From NCBI RefSeq assembly GCF_030163795.1, contig NZ_JASJOF010000015.1, positions 1 to 52,202 on the forward strand: a DNA stretch of 52,202 bases, written 5' to 3'. Of this stretch, positions 36,485 through 45,205 are shown in pieces. The DNA is from Roseicyclus marinus. Its GTDB lineage: Bacteria > Pseudomonadota > Alphaproteobacteria > Rhodobacterales > Rhodobacteraceae. Made by a program: the position numbers and the translations under genes. How positions within the stretch are numbered: the first letter of the stretch is position 1; every line of letters begins with the position of its first letter. Under the pieces are notes generated by a model. It saw only the letters and a program-made list of their open reading frames with translations, was not told the DNA's origin and did no database searches.

Positions 36485-36812
36485 GAGGCGACGCGAACGG
36501 CCCGAAGAAGACTTTCACCTCCTTGCCAGACGCCGCAGTGCGGCGTCAGCGAAGCGGCCATGCGTACATCGCGCGACATTTTTTGTGGGTGAATGTCGCC
36601 AGTGCAGACTCCTCGGACATGCGCCCAAATCAACACGACCGTCGCCAGCGATGGCACTATCAATGCGATGATCGTTTTAGGAATGAACGTCGGCGATCGT
36701 GGGTGTCTCAGCCGGAATACCGGTCTTGGTGGGTCTGTTATCCACCTAGTAGCAAGCTTCCGAAGCCCCGATCTCCTTTGCGGGTCAAGCCCCACTATCC
36801 TTCTCTCCACGC
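36485..36812. other. 328-bp gap, no firm gene
   Basis: Between the MarR stop and the mdeB-like stop. A minus-strand frame includes one hydrophobic stretch (KTIIALIVPSLATVVLIW) that could be a membrane helix of a small protein, but with no ribosome site or family it is not called. Confidence 0.3.
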
Positions 36813-39179
36813 TCATCCGCACCGCGCACCACTGGTTAATCCGTTCACAGAGGCCACCAGCGCATCGCGGTCGATACGGAAATGCCGATAAAGATCGCCA
36901 ATGGTGCCGGTCTGCCCGAAATGCTCCACGCCGTGCGGGATCGTCCGGTGCCCGGCCACCGAGCCGAGCCATCCGAGCGTCGCCGGGTGGCCATCGAGAA
37001 CGGTGACGAGGCTGCAATGACGTGGCAGAGGTGCGAGCAGGCGCTCGACATGGCTGAGCGCCGCGGGATTTCCGCGCGCCCGCTCACGCTGCGCCGCGGT
37101 CCAGCCGGCGTTCAGGCGATCGGCCGAGGTCACGGCTAGCACGCCGACATCGCGTCGCATCCCGCCGATCATGCCCGCCGCGGCGATAGCCTCATCGGCG
37201 ACGGCGCCCTGGTAGGCGATCACCACCTCGCAGTTCGGCCCCGGCGGGCGCAGCCAGTAGGCGCCGTCGATGGCGCCCTGGCGGAAGGCGTCGTCGTGCC
37301 GCTTGCCCGGCTGCTCCGAAGGCTTCGTGGTGAGCCGCAGGTAGACCGAGCCGCCGGTTTCGTCCCGCAGCCAGGTGCGCTCGTCAGGGTCGCCCTCGCC
37401 GTCGCGCTGCAGGTAGTCGAACGCCCATTCAAGGATCACGGCCAGTTCATCCGCAAAGGCCGGCTCGAAGCTTGCCAACCCATCTTGCGCCATTCCGGTG
37501 AGCGGGGTGCCGATGGATTGATGCGCGCCGCCTTCGGGGGCCAGAGTGACGCCAGAGGGCGTGCCCACGATGATGAACCGCGCATCTTGGTAGCAGGCAT
37601 AGTTCAGCGCATCGAGGCCGCGATGCACGAATGGGTCATAGACCGTTCCGATGGGGATGAGACGCTTGCCGAACAGGCTGTGCGCCAAGCCTGCGGCACC
37701 CAGAAGCAGGAACAGGTTCATCTCGGCAATGCCCAGCTCGATATGCTGGCCCTGCGGCGTGAATTCCCATTTCGCGGTCGAGGGGATGCGGTGCTCGATG
37801 AAGGCATCCTCGCGGGCGGTGCGGGCGAAGAGCTTGCGCCGGTTCACCCAGGGCCCGAGCGAAGTAGTGCCGGTCACGTCGGGCGAGGTCGTCACGATCC
37901 GCTCGGCAAGCGCGCTGTCGCCCTTGGAGAGGTCGTCGAGGATCTTGCCGAAGGCGGCCTGGGTGGAAACCTCCCGGTCGGTCGAGATCGCGAAGGCGGG
38001 CGCGGGCAGCTTGGCGTCGGTGAAGCGCCGCGGCCCCTTGGCGAAGAACGGCACCCGGCCGAGGAAGTCCTGCAGAGCTGCCACGTCGGCCACGCCTGCG
38101 AAGGGCTCCCACTCCTGCCCCTCGGGGACACCCATGTGGCTCTGCCAGTCGGCCATCTGCGCCTTGGTCATCAGCCCGCCGTGGTTGTCCTTGTGCCCCG
38201 CAATGGGCGTGCCCCAGCCCTTGATGGTGTAGGCGAGGAAACAGGTCGGGCGGTCGTGGTCGACGGCGGCGAAGGTCTCGGCCATGGTCTGCACGCAGTT
38301 GCCGCCGAGGTTTTCCATCAGCGCGGCCAGCTCCTCGTCCGACCGCCGGTCGATGAGCGCAGTCACGTCGCCCTGGTCGCCGAGGTCGTCCATCAGCCGT
38401 TTCCGCCAGACCGCCCCGCCCATGTAGGTCAGTGCGGAATACTCCGCGTTGGAGCAGCGGTCGATCCAGTCTCGCAGCGCGGAGCCGCCCGGTTCCTCGA
38501 AAGCGGCTCGCTGCAGCACACCGTATTTGACCCGCACCACGTCCCAGCCGAAGGCGTCGAAGATCTTTTCGACCCGTTCGAATAGCCCCTCGCGCACGAT
38601 GCCATCCAGCGAGTGGCGGTTGTAGTCGATGATCCACCAGCAGTTCCGGAGATCATTCTTCCAGCCCTCCTGAAGCGCCTCGTAGACATTGCCCTCGTCG
38701 AGTTCCGCATCGCCCACCAGCGCAACCATGCGCCCAAGCGGCAGGCCCGCGCCCCAGTCCTTGGCGGCGACGTAATCCTGCACTATCGAGGCGAAGGCAG
38801 TGATCGCCACCCCGAGCCCGACCGACCCGGTCGAGAAATCCACATCGTCCACGTCCTTGGTGCGGCTGGGATAGCTCTGCACACCGCCGAGGCCGCGAAA
38901 CGCCTCCATCCGGGCGCGATCCTGGTTGCCCATCAGGTACTGGATCGCGTGAAACACCGGCGAGGCGTGCGGCTTGACCGCCACCCGGTCTTCGGGCCGC
39001 AGCGCAGAGAAATACAGCGCTGTCATGATCGACACCATCGAGGCCGACGACGCCTGATGCCCTCCCACCTTTATCCCGTCCACCTTGGGACGGATGTGGT
39101 TGGCGTTGTGGATCATCCAGTGCGACAGCCACAGCAGCCGCTGCTCGATCGCCTTCAGATGGTGTGTATCGGGGGTCAT
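36813..39179 (-). CDS. mdeB: 2-oxo-acid dehydrogenase E1 (mdeB-like)
   Basis: A 788-residue homodimeric-type E1 component with thiamine diphosphate, related to AceE. The diphosphate/Mg site is GDAELDEGNVYEALQEG ... WIIDYNRHSLDG (about 155-190). The early HASPVFHAIQYLMGNQ and IELGIAEMNL region with GAAGLAHSLFG are typical of the E1 alpha and beta halves. Its position 14 bases after the methionine gamma-lyase gene, with a divergent Lrp regulator, matches the mdeRAB locus known from Pseudomonas putida, where the E1 is thought to handle 2-oxobutyrate from methionine. Assignment to mdeB rests on this context. It is shorter than AceE (about 890 residues). Confidence 0.85.
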   Translation of the reverse strand: MTPDTHHLKAIEQRLLWLSHWMIHNANHIRPKVDGIKVGGHQASSASMVSIMTALYFSALRPEDRVAVKPHASPVFHAIQYLMGNQDRARMEAFRGLGGVQSYPSRTKDVDDVDFSTGSVGLGVAITAFASIVQDYVAAKDWGAGLPLGRMVALVGDAELDEGNVYEALQEGWKNDLRNCWWIIDYNRHSLDGIVREGLFERVEKIFDAFGWDVVRVKYGVLQRAAFEEPGGSALRDWIDRCSNAEYSALTYMGGAVWRKRLMDDLGDQGDVTALIDRRSDEELAALMENLGGNCVQTMAETFAAVDHDRPTCFLAYTIKGWGTPIAGHKDNHGGLMTKAQMADWQSHMGVPEGQEWEPFAGVADVAALQDFLGRVPFFAKGPRRFTDAKLPAPAFAISTDREVSTQAAFGKILDDLSKGDSALAERIVTTSPDVTGTTSLGPWVNRRKLFARTAREDAFIEHRIPSTAKWEFTPQGQHIELGIAEMNLFLLLGAAGLAHSLFGKRLIPIGTVYDPFVHRGLDALNYACYQDARFIIVGTPSGVTLAPEGGAHQSIGTPLTGMAQDGLASFEPAFADELAVILEWAFDYLQRDGEGDPDERTWLRDETGGSVYLRLTTKPSEQPGKRHDDAFRQGAIDGAYWLRPPGPNCEVVIAYQGAVADEAIAAAGMIGGMRRDVGVLAVTSADRLNAGWTAAQRERARGNPAALSHVERLLAPLPRHCSLVTVLDGHPATLGWLGSVAGHRTIPHGVEHFGQTGTIGDLYRHFRIDRDALVASVNGLTSGARCG

Positions 39180-39193
39180 GGGCCGCTCCAGAT

Positions 39194-40396
39194 TCAGGCG
39201 CTGCGCAGGGCGCGGATGGGCGCCAGCGCACCATCCAGATCGTCGAGGATATCGGCCACGTCCTCGAGCCCCACCGACAGCCGGATCAGCCCGTCGGTGA
39301 TGCCATGCGCGGCCCGTTCCTCGGGCGTGTATGTGGAATGGGTCATGGATGCGGGGTGCTGGATCAGTGTTTCCGCGTCACCCAGAGAGACCGCCCGCGC
39401 GATCATCCTCAGCCCGTTCATCATACGCCGCCCGGCCTCTAGCCCCCCTTTCAGCTCAAAGGCGATCATGGCCCCTGGCTGCGCCATCTGGCGGCTGGCG
39501 AGCGCGTGCTGGCTGAAGCTTTTCAGCCCGGGATAATGCACTACGGCGACCTCGGGATGATGCTCCAGCCATTTCGCCACCGTCTGCGCGCTGGCGCAGT
39601 GCCGGTCCATCCTGAGCGCGAGTGTCTTGAGGCCACGCAGGATCAGCATGGCATTGAAGGGCGCCATCACAGCCCCGGTCATGTCCTTCATGCCGACAAG
39701 ACGGATTTCGGTGACCGCCTCGGCGCGGCCGACCACAACGCCCGCGACCAAGTCGCCGTGGCCACCAAGATACTTGGTGGCCGAATGCACCACCAGGTCG
39801 GCGCCAAGTGCGATGGGCCGGGTCAGGTAGGGGGTAGCATAGGTGTTGTCGACGATCACCTGCGCACCGCCGGCATGGGCGATTTCCGCGACGGCTTCGA
39901 TGTCGACCAGCCGCATGTTCGGGTTGGCCGGCGTCTCGAAATACACCACGCGGGTGCGGTCGCTCATGGCCGCGGTCAGGTTCAACGGGTCGGTCAGGTC
40001 GACATGGGTGATGGTGATCCCGAACTTCCTCAGCCCGTGATGCATGAACGCGAAGGTGCAACCATAGAGCGTCTTGTCGACGATCACCTCGTCGCCCGGC
40101 GAGAGCAGCGTCCAGAGGACTGCGGTGATCGCCCCCATGCCGGATGCCAGCGCAATCCCCGCCTCGGCCCCCTCGAGATCGGCCACGCGGGCCTCGAGCA
40201 GGTCGAGCGTCGGGTTGGAGATGCGCGAATAGATGTGACCCGGGCGCTCGCCGGCGAAGATCTCGCCCCCCGCCTCGGCGGTCTCGAAGGCGAAGGTCGA
40301 GGTCAGGTGCAGCGGCGGTGTGAGTGCGCCCTGATGGTCCATCGGATCGTAGCCGAGGTGAATGGCGCGGGTGGCGAAGCCTTTGGATTGGGTCAT
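39194..40396 (-). CDS. mdeA: Methionine gamma-lyase
   Basis: A 400-residue pyridoxal phosphate enzyme that cleaves methionine to methanethiol, ammonia and 2-oxobutyrate. The PLP lysine is K208 in SATKYLGGHGD. Cys113 in DKTLYGCTFAF matches the special active-site Cys of Pseudomonas methionine gamma-lyase (C116), which cystathionine gamma-lyases lack. Further segments VDNTYATPYL, DMTGAV and QHPASMTHSTYTPEERA are nearly those of that enzyme. The 400-residue length is typical. AGGAG lies 7 bases upstream, within a hairpin. Expressed with the mdeB-like E1 gene. Confidence 0.93.
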   Translation of the reverse strand: MTQSKGFATRAIHLGYDPMDHQGALTPPLHLTSTFAFETAEAGGEIFAGERPGHIYSRISNPTLDLLEARVADLEGAEAGIALASGMGAITAVLWTLLSPGDEVIVDKTLYGCTFAFMHHGLRKFGITITHVDLTDPLNLTAAMSDRTRVVYFETPANPNMRLVDIEAVAEIAHAGGAQVIVDNTYATPYLTRPIALGADLVVHSATKYLGGHGDLVAGVVVGRAEAVTEIRLVGMKDMTGAVMAPFNAMLILRGLKTLALRMDRHCASAQTVAKWLEHHPEVAVVHYPGLKSFSQHALASRQMAQPGAMIAFELKGGLEAGRRMMNGLRMIARAVSLGDAETLIQHPASMTHSTYTPEERAAHGITDGLIRLSVGLEDVADILDDLDGALAPIRALRSA

Positions 40397-40403
40397 GAGC
40401 GGT

Positions 40404-40421
40404 CTCCTGTTTGAGACAGGA
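40404..40421 (-). promoter_or_regulatory. Hairpin covering mdeA ribosome site
   Basis: A 6-bp inverted repeat (40405-40410 with 40416-40421, 5-base loop) lies just before mdeA. Its arm contains most of the AGGAG ribosome site (40404-40408 on the plus strand). As DNA it could be an operator for the divergent Lrp protein; as RNA it would hide the ribosome site. Confidence 0.4.
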
Positions 40422-40507
40422 TATCGCGTTCTTGGATCAAATGGATTGCGTTTTCAACCCTAAAATGGCACTATATTAGCAGAATCTGCCAATCGGAGGC
40501 CCAAAAG

Positions 40508-40963
40508 ATGGATGGGAAGGATCGTCAGATCATCCGCGTCCTGCAGCGTGACGGGCGCATGTCGAACCAGGATCTGGCCGAAGCGGTCAATCTCTCGCCC
40601 TCACCCTGCCTGCGCCGCCTGCGTAACCTCGAGAAGGACGGCGTCATCCTCGGCTACGCAGCACGCGTGGACGCCCGCGCCTACGGCTTGCCGATCACCG
40701 CCTTCGTCCGCATCCGGCTGGAGCGCCACGACGAAGCCACCGTGCAGACATTCGAACGCGAGGTCGGGCGGATGGACGAGGTGCTGGAATGCCACGTGAT
40801 GACCGGCCAGACCGACTATCAGCTGCGCGTCGTGGTCGAGTCGCTCGATGACTACGAACGCTTCATCCGCGCGCGCCTGCATCGCGTCGGCGGTATCGGG
40901 TCGATCGACACGAGCTTTGCCTATGGTACCGTGAAGGACAGCATGGTGTTCCCGATGCGGTAA
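40508..40963 (+). CDS. mdeR: Lrp/AsnC regulator, mdeR-like
   Basis: A 151-residue Lrp-type regulator. The helix-turn-helix (about 1-60: MDGKDRQIIRVLQRDGRMSNQDLAEAVNLSPSPCLRRLRNLEKDGVI) is followed by the RAM domain (about 65-145) with MDEVLECHVMTGQTDYQLRVVV, a near copy of the amino acid-sensing segment of Lrp relatives. Divergent from mdeA with a 111-base gap; a TATATT box lies about 30 bases before its start. Probable activator of mdeAB in response to methionine, by analogy with P. putida. Confidence 0.88.
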   Translation: MDGKDRQIIRVLQRDGRMSNQDLAEAVNLSPSPCLRRLRNLEKDGVILGYAARVDARAYGLPITAFVRIRLERHDEATVQTFEREVGRMDEVLECHVMTGQTDYQLRVVVESLDDYERFIRARLHRVGGIGSIDTSFAYGTVKDSMVFPMR

Positions 40964-41063
40964 AGGTCGAGGCAGACCAGATTTCCCGCTTGACCTGTCT
41001 ACAGCTTCACACCTTAGAAGGATCCCGACAGTCGAGAATCGGTGTGAGTGGACAAGGCGGCGG

Positions 41064-41558
41064 ATGTATCAGATCTCGGAATTGGCGGAGAGCGTAGGGC
41101 TCTCTCGCGCGACGCTGCTCTACTACGAGAAGCTCGGGCTGCTGAAGGGCAAGCGCCAGGCGAACGGCTATCGCGTCTATTCCGACGGCGACCGGCAGCG
41201 GCTACGGCTTATGCAGCAGCTTCAGGCGGGCGGCCTCAGCCTGCAGGAATGCCAAGCCTGCCTCGATGGCAAGCTCGACCGCGAGATGCTGGGCCAGCGG
41301 CTGGAGACATTGGAGCGCGAGATCGCCGAGAAGACGCGGTCGCGCGACCTTCTGGCGGCCCTCCTCGGACGCTCGAGTCTAAAGGACTGGCACGAAGAGG
41401 TCGAGCGCGTCGCGCCTGATCTGCACCGCGCCTGGCTGATGTCACAGGGGTTTTCCAGCGCGGAGGCGGGGCTGGTCGCGCTGGTGTCCAAAGACATGAA
41501 TGCCCACGCCGCCTACATGGCCAGGTTCATGGAGGTTTTCGCCGACCTCGACTGGTAG
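41064..41558 (+). CDS. MerR-family regulator
   Basis: A 164-residue MerR-type regulator. The DNA-binding part is MYQISELAESVGLSRATLLYYEKLGLL and GYRVYSDGDRQRLRLMQQLQAGGLSLQECQACL, then a dimer coil (about 75-105) and a C-terminal helical effector part with KDWHEEVERVAPDLHRAWL that resembles the stress or drug-sensing subgroup. No Cys cluster for metals is seen. Followed by a methyltransferase and an acetyltransferase, which could be its targets. Confidence 0.88.
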   Translation: MYQISELAESVGLSRATLLYYEKLGLLKGKRQANGYRVYSDGDRQRLRLMQQLQAGGLSLQECQACLDGKLDREMLGQRLETLEREIAEKTRSRDLLAALLGRSSLKDWHEEVERVAPDLHRAWLMSQGFSSAEAGLVALVSKDMNAHAAYMARFMEVFADLDW

Positions 41559-41597
41559 GGCCCGGGAACGCCCGAAGCGACAAGGAGGGCGCTGATA

Positions 41598-42233
41598 ATG
41601 GTGCCGTTCGAGCCCGAGACGATCCTTGAGATCGGCTGCGGCCCCGGCATGGCGACAATGACGCTGGCCGATGCGACGCCGGCGCGGATCACAGCCACCG
41701 ACACGGCCGAGGCCGCACTGGAAAAGCTGCGCACGCGGATCGCGGCGGGCGGCCTCAATGACCGGATCGAGGTGCAGAGCGTCGACATGGCTGCAATTCC
41801 GATGCCCAAGCGCCCCTGGGACGTGATCTGGTCCGAGGGCAGCGCCTACATCCTCGGCGTGGAAAAGGCGCTTGCGGACTGGCGGGTGCTCCTGCGCCCC
41901 GGCGGCGTTCTCGTGTTCTCCGACATGGTCTGGCGGACGGACACACCCGACGACGATGTCCGCGCCTTCTGGGCCGCGGAATACCCCGCGATGGTGACGC
42001 CCGCGACCCGCGCAGCACAAGCGAGGCGCGCGGGCTACCGCGTGCTCGGCCATTTCGACATCGGGCCGGAGGGGATGGAGACCTACTACCGCCCGCTCGC
42101 CGCGCGGCTCGACGCGCTCGAGCAGCGTCTTGCGGGAAGCCGGGTGTTGCAAGACCTGCGCCGCGAGATCGCCGTGCTGGAGGCCGGACGCGGGCAGTTC
42201 GGCTACGAGATGTTCGTGCTGGAGCGGGTCTGA
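41598..42233 (+). CDS. Class I SAM-dependent methyltransferase
   Basis: A 211-residue methyltransferase with a very short N-terminus before motif I (ILEIGCGPGMATMTLAD, residues about 9-25). The acidic loop is TATDTAEAALEKL, motif II NDRIEVQSVDMAAIPM, and WDVIWSEGSAYILG follows. AAGGAGG lies just upstream of ATG 41598, supporting this start. Substrate unknown. Sits between MerR and GNAT genes. Confidence 0.8.
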   Translation: MVPFEPETILEIGCGPGMATMTLADATPARITATDTAEAALEKLRTRIAAGGLNDRIEVQSVDMAAIPMPKRPWDVIWSEGSAYILGVEKALADWRVLLRPGGVLVFSDMVWRTDTPDDDVRAFWAAEYPAMVTPATRAAQARRAGYRVLGHFDIGPEGMETYYRPLAARLDALEQRLAGSRVLQDLRREIAVLEAGRGQFGYEMFVLERV

Positions 42234-42262
42234 GCCCGACTGGCGCCAGAGAGGATCGAATC

Positions 42263-42802
42263 ATGGACTATTCAACGGATTACACAACCCATGCCGAGGC
42301 GATTGCGGAGCTTTTCGCCGCCACCTTCACAGCCTCGGAGGGCGCGGAGGAAGGCGCGCTGATCGGCGCCCTTGCGCGCCGTCTGATCGCGGAGACGACC
42401 GCCGAGGATCTGCGCGTGTTCACCGCCTGGGAGGGCGGCACGCTTGTCGGCGGCATCTTTTTCACCCGCTTCACCTACGAGAACGATCCGCGCATGGTCT
42501 TCATGATGGCCCCCGTGGCGGTGGCCACCAAGCATCAAGGCAAGGGGATTGGGCAGCGGCTGATCGCCCACGGTCTCGACGCGCTTCGGCGGGAGGGCGT
42601 GGATATCGCCGTGACCTATGGCGACCCGGCCTTCTATGGCCGTGTGGGGTTCGAGCCCGTCTCGGAGGCCGACCTTCCCGCGCCGCAACCGCTGAACCAG
42701 CCGCAGGGCTGGATCGCGCAATCCCTGACCGAGGCGCCGCTGACGCCGCTACGCGGCCCCGCCCGCTGTGTCGCCGCCTTCGACGACCCCGCGCTCTGGT
42801 AG
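42263..42802 (+). CDS. GNAT N-acetyltransferase
   Basis: A 179-residue GCN5-type acetyltransferase. The acetyl-CoA loop is VAVATKHQGKGIGQRLIAHGLDALRREG (Q/RxxGxG/A motif), followed by VTYGDPAFYGRVGFEPV as in the YhbS-type subgroup. Starts after a GAGAGGATC ribosome site. Substrate unknown, commonly small amines or antibiotics. Confidence 0.87.
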   Translation: MDYSTDYTTHAEAIAELFAATFTASEGAEEGALIGALARRLIAETTAEDLRVFTAWEGGTLVGGIFFTRFTYENDPRMVFMMAPVAVATKHQGKGIGQRLIAHGLDALRREGVDIAVTYGDPAFYGRVGFEPVSEADLPAPQPLNQPQGWIAQSLTEAPLTPLRGPARCVAAFDDPALW

Positions 42803-42806
42803 GCTC

Positions 42807-43883
42807 ATGGTCCGCGACTACTCCGCCTTCCTGCCAGGTGGCACTCCGGCGCGCCGCGAGCCCAGGGCGCTTGAACGCCTCGGTTGGGGCCCGGCCTTCG
42901 CGCAACAGATCGACGCCGATGCGCTGACCGCGACGCCCCCAGTACGCGTTGTCGCCGTGCATCGCAGCGGGTTGCAGGTTGCGGGAGACGGGATTGACGA
43001 GACCATCCCGCCTGGGCCGGAGGCAACCGTGGGCGACTGGCTGCTTTACAACTGCGCGCGCCCGCGCTCGAGCCGCGTACTGGACCGAAAAAGCCTGATC
43101 AAACGCCGCGCGCCGGGCACGAGCCGAGAAGTGCAGCTGATCGCGGCGAATATCGACACCGTATTCGTCGTCACCTCCTGCAACCAGGATTTAAACGTGG
43201 CGCGGCTGGAGCGCTACGTCGCGCTGGCGTTTGATGCCGGGATCGAGCCGGTGATCGTGCTGAGCAAGGCGGACCTTGCCGAAGATCCCGCGCCCTATGT
43301 CGAAGAGGCGCGGAAGGTATCGGACCGCGTGCCCGTGGTGGCGCTGGACGCCCGCGGTGACGAGCCGGCGGCGGCGCTGGCCGACTGGTGCAGGCCTGGC
43401 CGGACGGTCGCCTTCCTCGGCTCCTCCGGCGTCGGCAAGTCCACCCTGACGAACGCCCTGCTCGGCGCGCAGGCCATCGCGACCCAGGGCATCCGCGAGG
43501 ACGACGCCAAGGGCCGGCACACCACGACCCGGCGCGAGCTGCACGCGACCCCCGGCGGCTGTCTCGTGCTCGACACGCCCGGCATTCGCGAGTTGCAGCT
43601 GACCGACGCCGCCGCGGGCATCGCCGATGTCTTCGAGGATATCGAGGCGCTTGCCGCAACCTGCCGCTTCACCGACTGCCAACACGAGACCGAGCCGGGC
43701 TGCGCCATCCTGGCCGCGATCGACGACGGCAGCCTCGACTCCGCGCTGCTCGCCCGCTGGCGCAAGCTGCAGGCCGAGGACGCCTTCAACTCCGCCAGCC
43801 TCGCGGAACGCCGCGAGAAGGACCGCGCCTTCGGCAAGCTCGTCCGCAGCGCAGTGACGGCGAAATCCCGGTCGAAAGAGTGA
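42807..43883 (+). CDS. rsgA: Ribosome small subunit GTPase RsgA
   Basis: A 358-residue circularly permuted GTPase that helps mature the 30S ribosome. An N-terminal OB fold (about 35-100) is followed by the G motifs in permuted order: VLSKAD (G4), then SGVGKSTL (G1) and a HTTTRRE switch, then LDTPGIREL (G3). The C-terminal zinc module reads CRFTDCQHETEPGC. ATG 42807 starts 4 bases after the GNAT stop. Whether it is the only RsgA copy in the genome cannot be told here. Confidence 0.93.
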   Translation: MVRDYSAFLPGGTPARREPRALERLGWGPAFAQQIDADALTATPPVRVVAVHRSGLQVAGDGIDETIPPGPEATVGDWLLYNCARPRSSRVLDRKSLIKRRAPGTSREVQLIAANIDTVFVVTSCNQDLNVARLERYVALAFDAGIEPVIVLSKADLAEDPAPYVEEARKVSDRVPVVALDARGDEPAAALADWCRPGRTVAFLGSSGVGKSTLTNALLGAQAIATQGIREDDAKGRHTTTRRELHATPGGCLVLDTPGIRELQLTDAAAGIADVFEDIEALAATCRFTDCQHETEPGCAILAAIDDGSLDSALLARWRKLQAEDAFNSASLAERREKDRAFGKLVRSAVTAKSRSKE

Positions 43884-43935
43884 TCTCACGCGGCAAACGC
43901 ACGATCCGCTATGCACTGGTCTGTTCGACTGGGCC

Positions 43936-44772
43936 TCAGTGAAAGCTCGCCTGAAAGGTCGTCGCAGTCAGCGAGACATGCGCTTCCAGAGGCGGGCGCA
44001 GCTCGAAAGCCTTCGGCTCGCGCGCGAAGTGCCATAGGCGGAACAGGGACCATTCCGAGTGCCGCTCCTGGGAAACAGCCAGCTCGTTTCGGCTGATGTC
44101 GAAGGGAGTGCGCTCCCAGCCGTTTGTCGTCTTGACCTCGATAAGGCGCGGACGGCCGTCCGGCGCGAAGCTGGCGATATCGTAGCCGGCACCATCACCA
44201 TCTTCCTCTGACACCCAGCGCACCTTACGCGCCAGATCGTCCCGTCCTGCCGAGCGAAGAGAAGCCCGTTCATGCGTCAGCACACGTTCCTCGCCCGCGC
44301 GGCCGAGGGCCCGGTTGCGCTCGTCCCGGCCCGCCACGTCGAACTTGCGCGCGATGTGTAGCATCTGTTCCAACTCCTGCGGCTGCGGCTGGTTCGACAG
44401 CGTCGGCGGCGACCCGATCCAGATCTGCGCCGCCTCGTGCAGGCCAGCGGCGGATTGCAGCCCCGATTGGCGCCCAAGCCAGGCCGGGTTCAGCGCCAGC
44501 CACCGCGCCACGGCATCCACCAAGGTCATCTGGAAATTGAACGCGGGCTTGTAGCCGGGGATCCAGTCTTCACCCAGCCCCTTCAGCACGGCGCTGATGT
44601 TCTGGTGTTTGAACTCGATTGATCCTTCGGAGCGATCGTTCAACAACGGCAGAAGCCCGCGCCGGTGCTCGGCCTTGTTGCACGAGCGACCAGAGACGTC
44701 ATCGGCCAGCATCGCGAAGTAATCCGCGACGATCAGGTCGTTCTCTTGATCTGACCAGGCCCCTTTTGACAT
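43936..44772 (-). CDS. DUF3883 nuclease-like protein
   Basis: A 278-residue protein. The N-terminal about 140 residues are unknown helical sequence (FKHQNISAVLKGLGEDWIPGYKPAFNFQ). Residues about 160-260 form a DUF3883 (NOV C-terminal) domain: GRAGEERVLTHERASL, KVRWVSEEDGDGAGYDIASFAPDGRPRLIEVKTTNG, which has the D...E-x-K layout of PD-(D/E)XK nucleases. Such domains occur in restriction or defence proteins and as orphans. Convergent with rsgA; the next feature is a broken recombinase. Confidence 0.8.
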   Translation of the reverse strand: MSKGAWSDQENDLIVADYFAMLADDVSGRSCNKAEHRRGLLPLLNDRSEGSIEFKHQNISAVLKGLGEDWIPGYKPAFNFQMTLVDAVARWLALNPAWLGRQSGLQSAAGLHEAAQIWIGSPPTLSNQPQPQELEQMLHIARKFDVAGRDERNRALGRAGEERVLTHERASLRSAGRDDLARKVRWVSEEDGDGAGYDIASFAPDGRPRLIEVKTTNGWERTPFDISRNELAVSQERHSEWSLFRLWHFAREPKAFELRPPLEAHVSLTATTFQASFH

Positions 44773-44932
44773 TGTGCCAGGTTAGGGGCGGAAACTGCGT
44801 TTGTCACCAAAGGCTCCGCGCAACCCTACGAATTAAAGCGCAACAGAACGCCGCCTTCGGATGTCTCTGTTCGCGCCGAGAGCAGATGAACCCGCTTCAA
44901 ATGCGGCGCAGTTCGATTTCCGTTCTGGTTTG

Positions 44933-45205
44933 GACGCTATCGGCCGGGCACAGGGTTGGCGGCGGCGCATGGAGGCCGGTGGGTTCGCCACCATTTAGGA
45001 ACTGACCCAGGCCGTTGGACTGGCGGAACGGCATGTCAGCCGACAGCTGCGGCTGGCCTATCTGGCGCCGGAGGTGCTGAAGCGGTTGACCTGCGGGCGG
45101 GAGGCGTCGGCGTTCAGCCTGTACGAGCTGTGCTTTCTGGCTGGTGAGGCTTGGGGGGAGCAAGTGGAGCACTCCGTCGGCAACGCATCGGCTAAAACGA
45201 CGTGA
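44933..45205 (+). pseudogene. Eroded recombinase-like C-terminus
   Basis: A frame that reads as the last part of an alphaproteobacterial serine recombinase: AIGRAQGWRRRMEAGGFATI, then an in-frame TAG (44996-44998), then ELTQAVGLAERHVSRQLRLAYLAPEVLKRL and a Trp-Gly-Glu-Gln tail ending at TGA 45203-45205. The helix-turn-helix-like LAPE segment is the recognisable piece. The catalytic N-terminus is absent, so it is a relic. Resemblance is by eye, and a ParB-like origin is less likely. Confidence 0.5.

Noticed and set aside
36485-36812. Small membrane protein on the minus strand downstream of mdeB
   Set aside because: One hydrophobic stretch only, no ribosome site, and no family.
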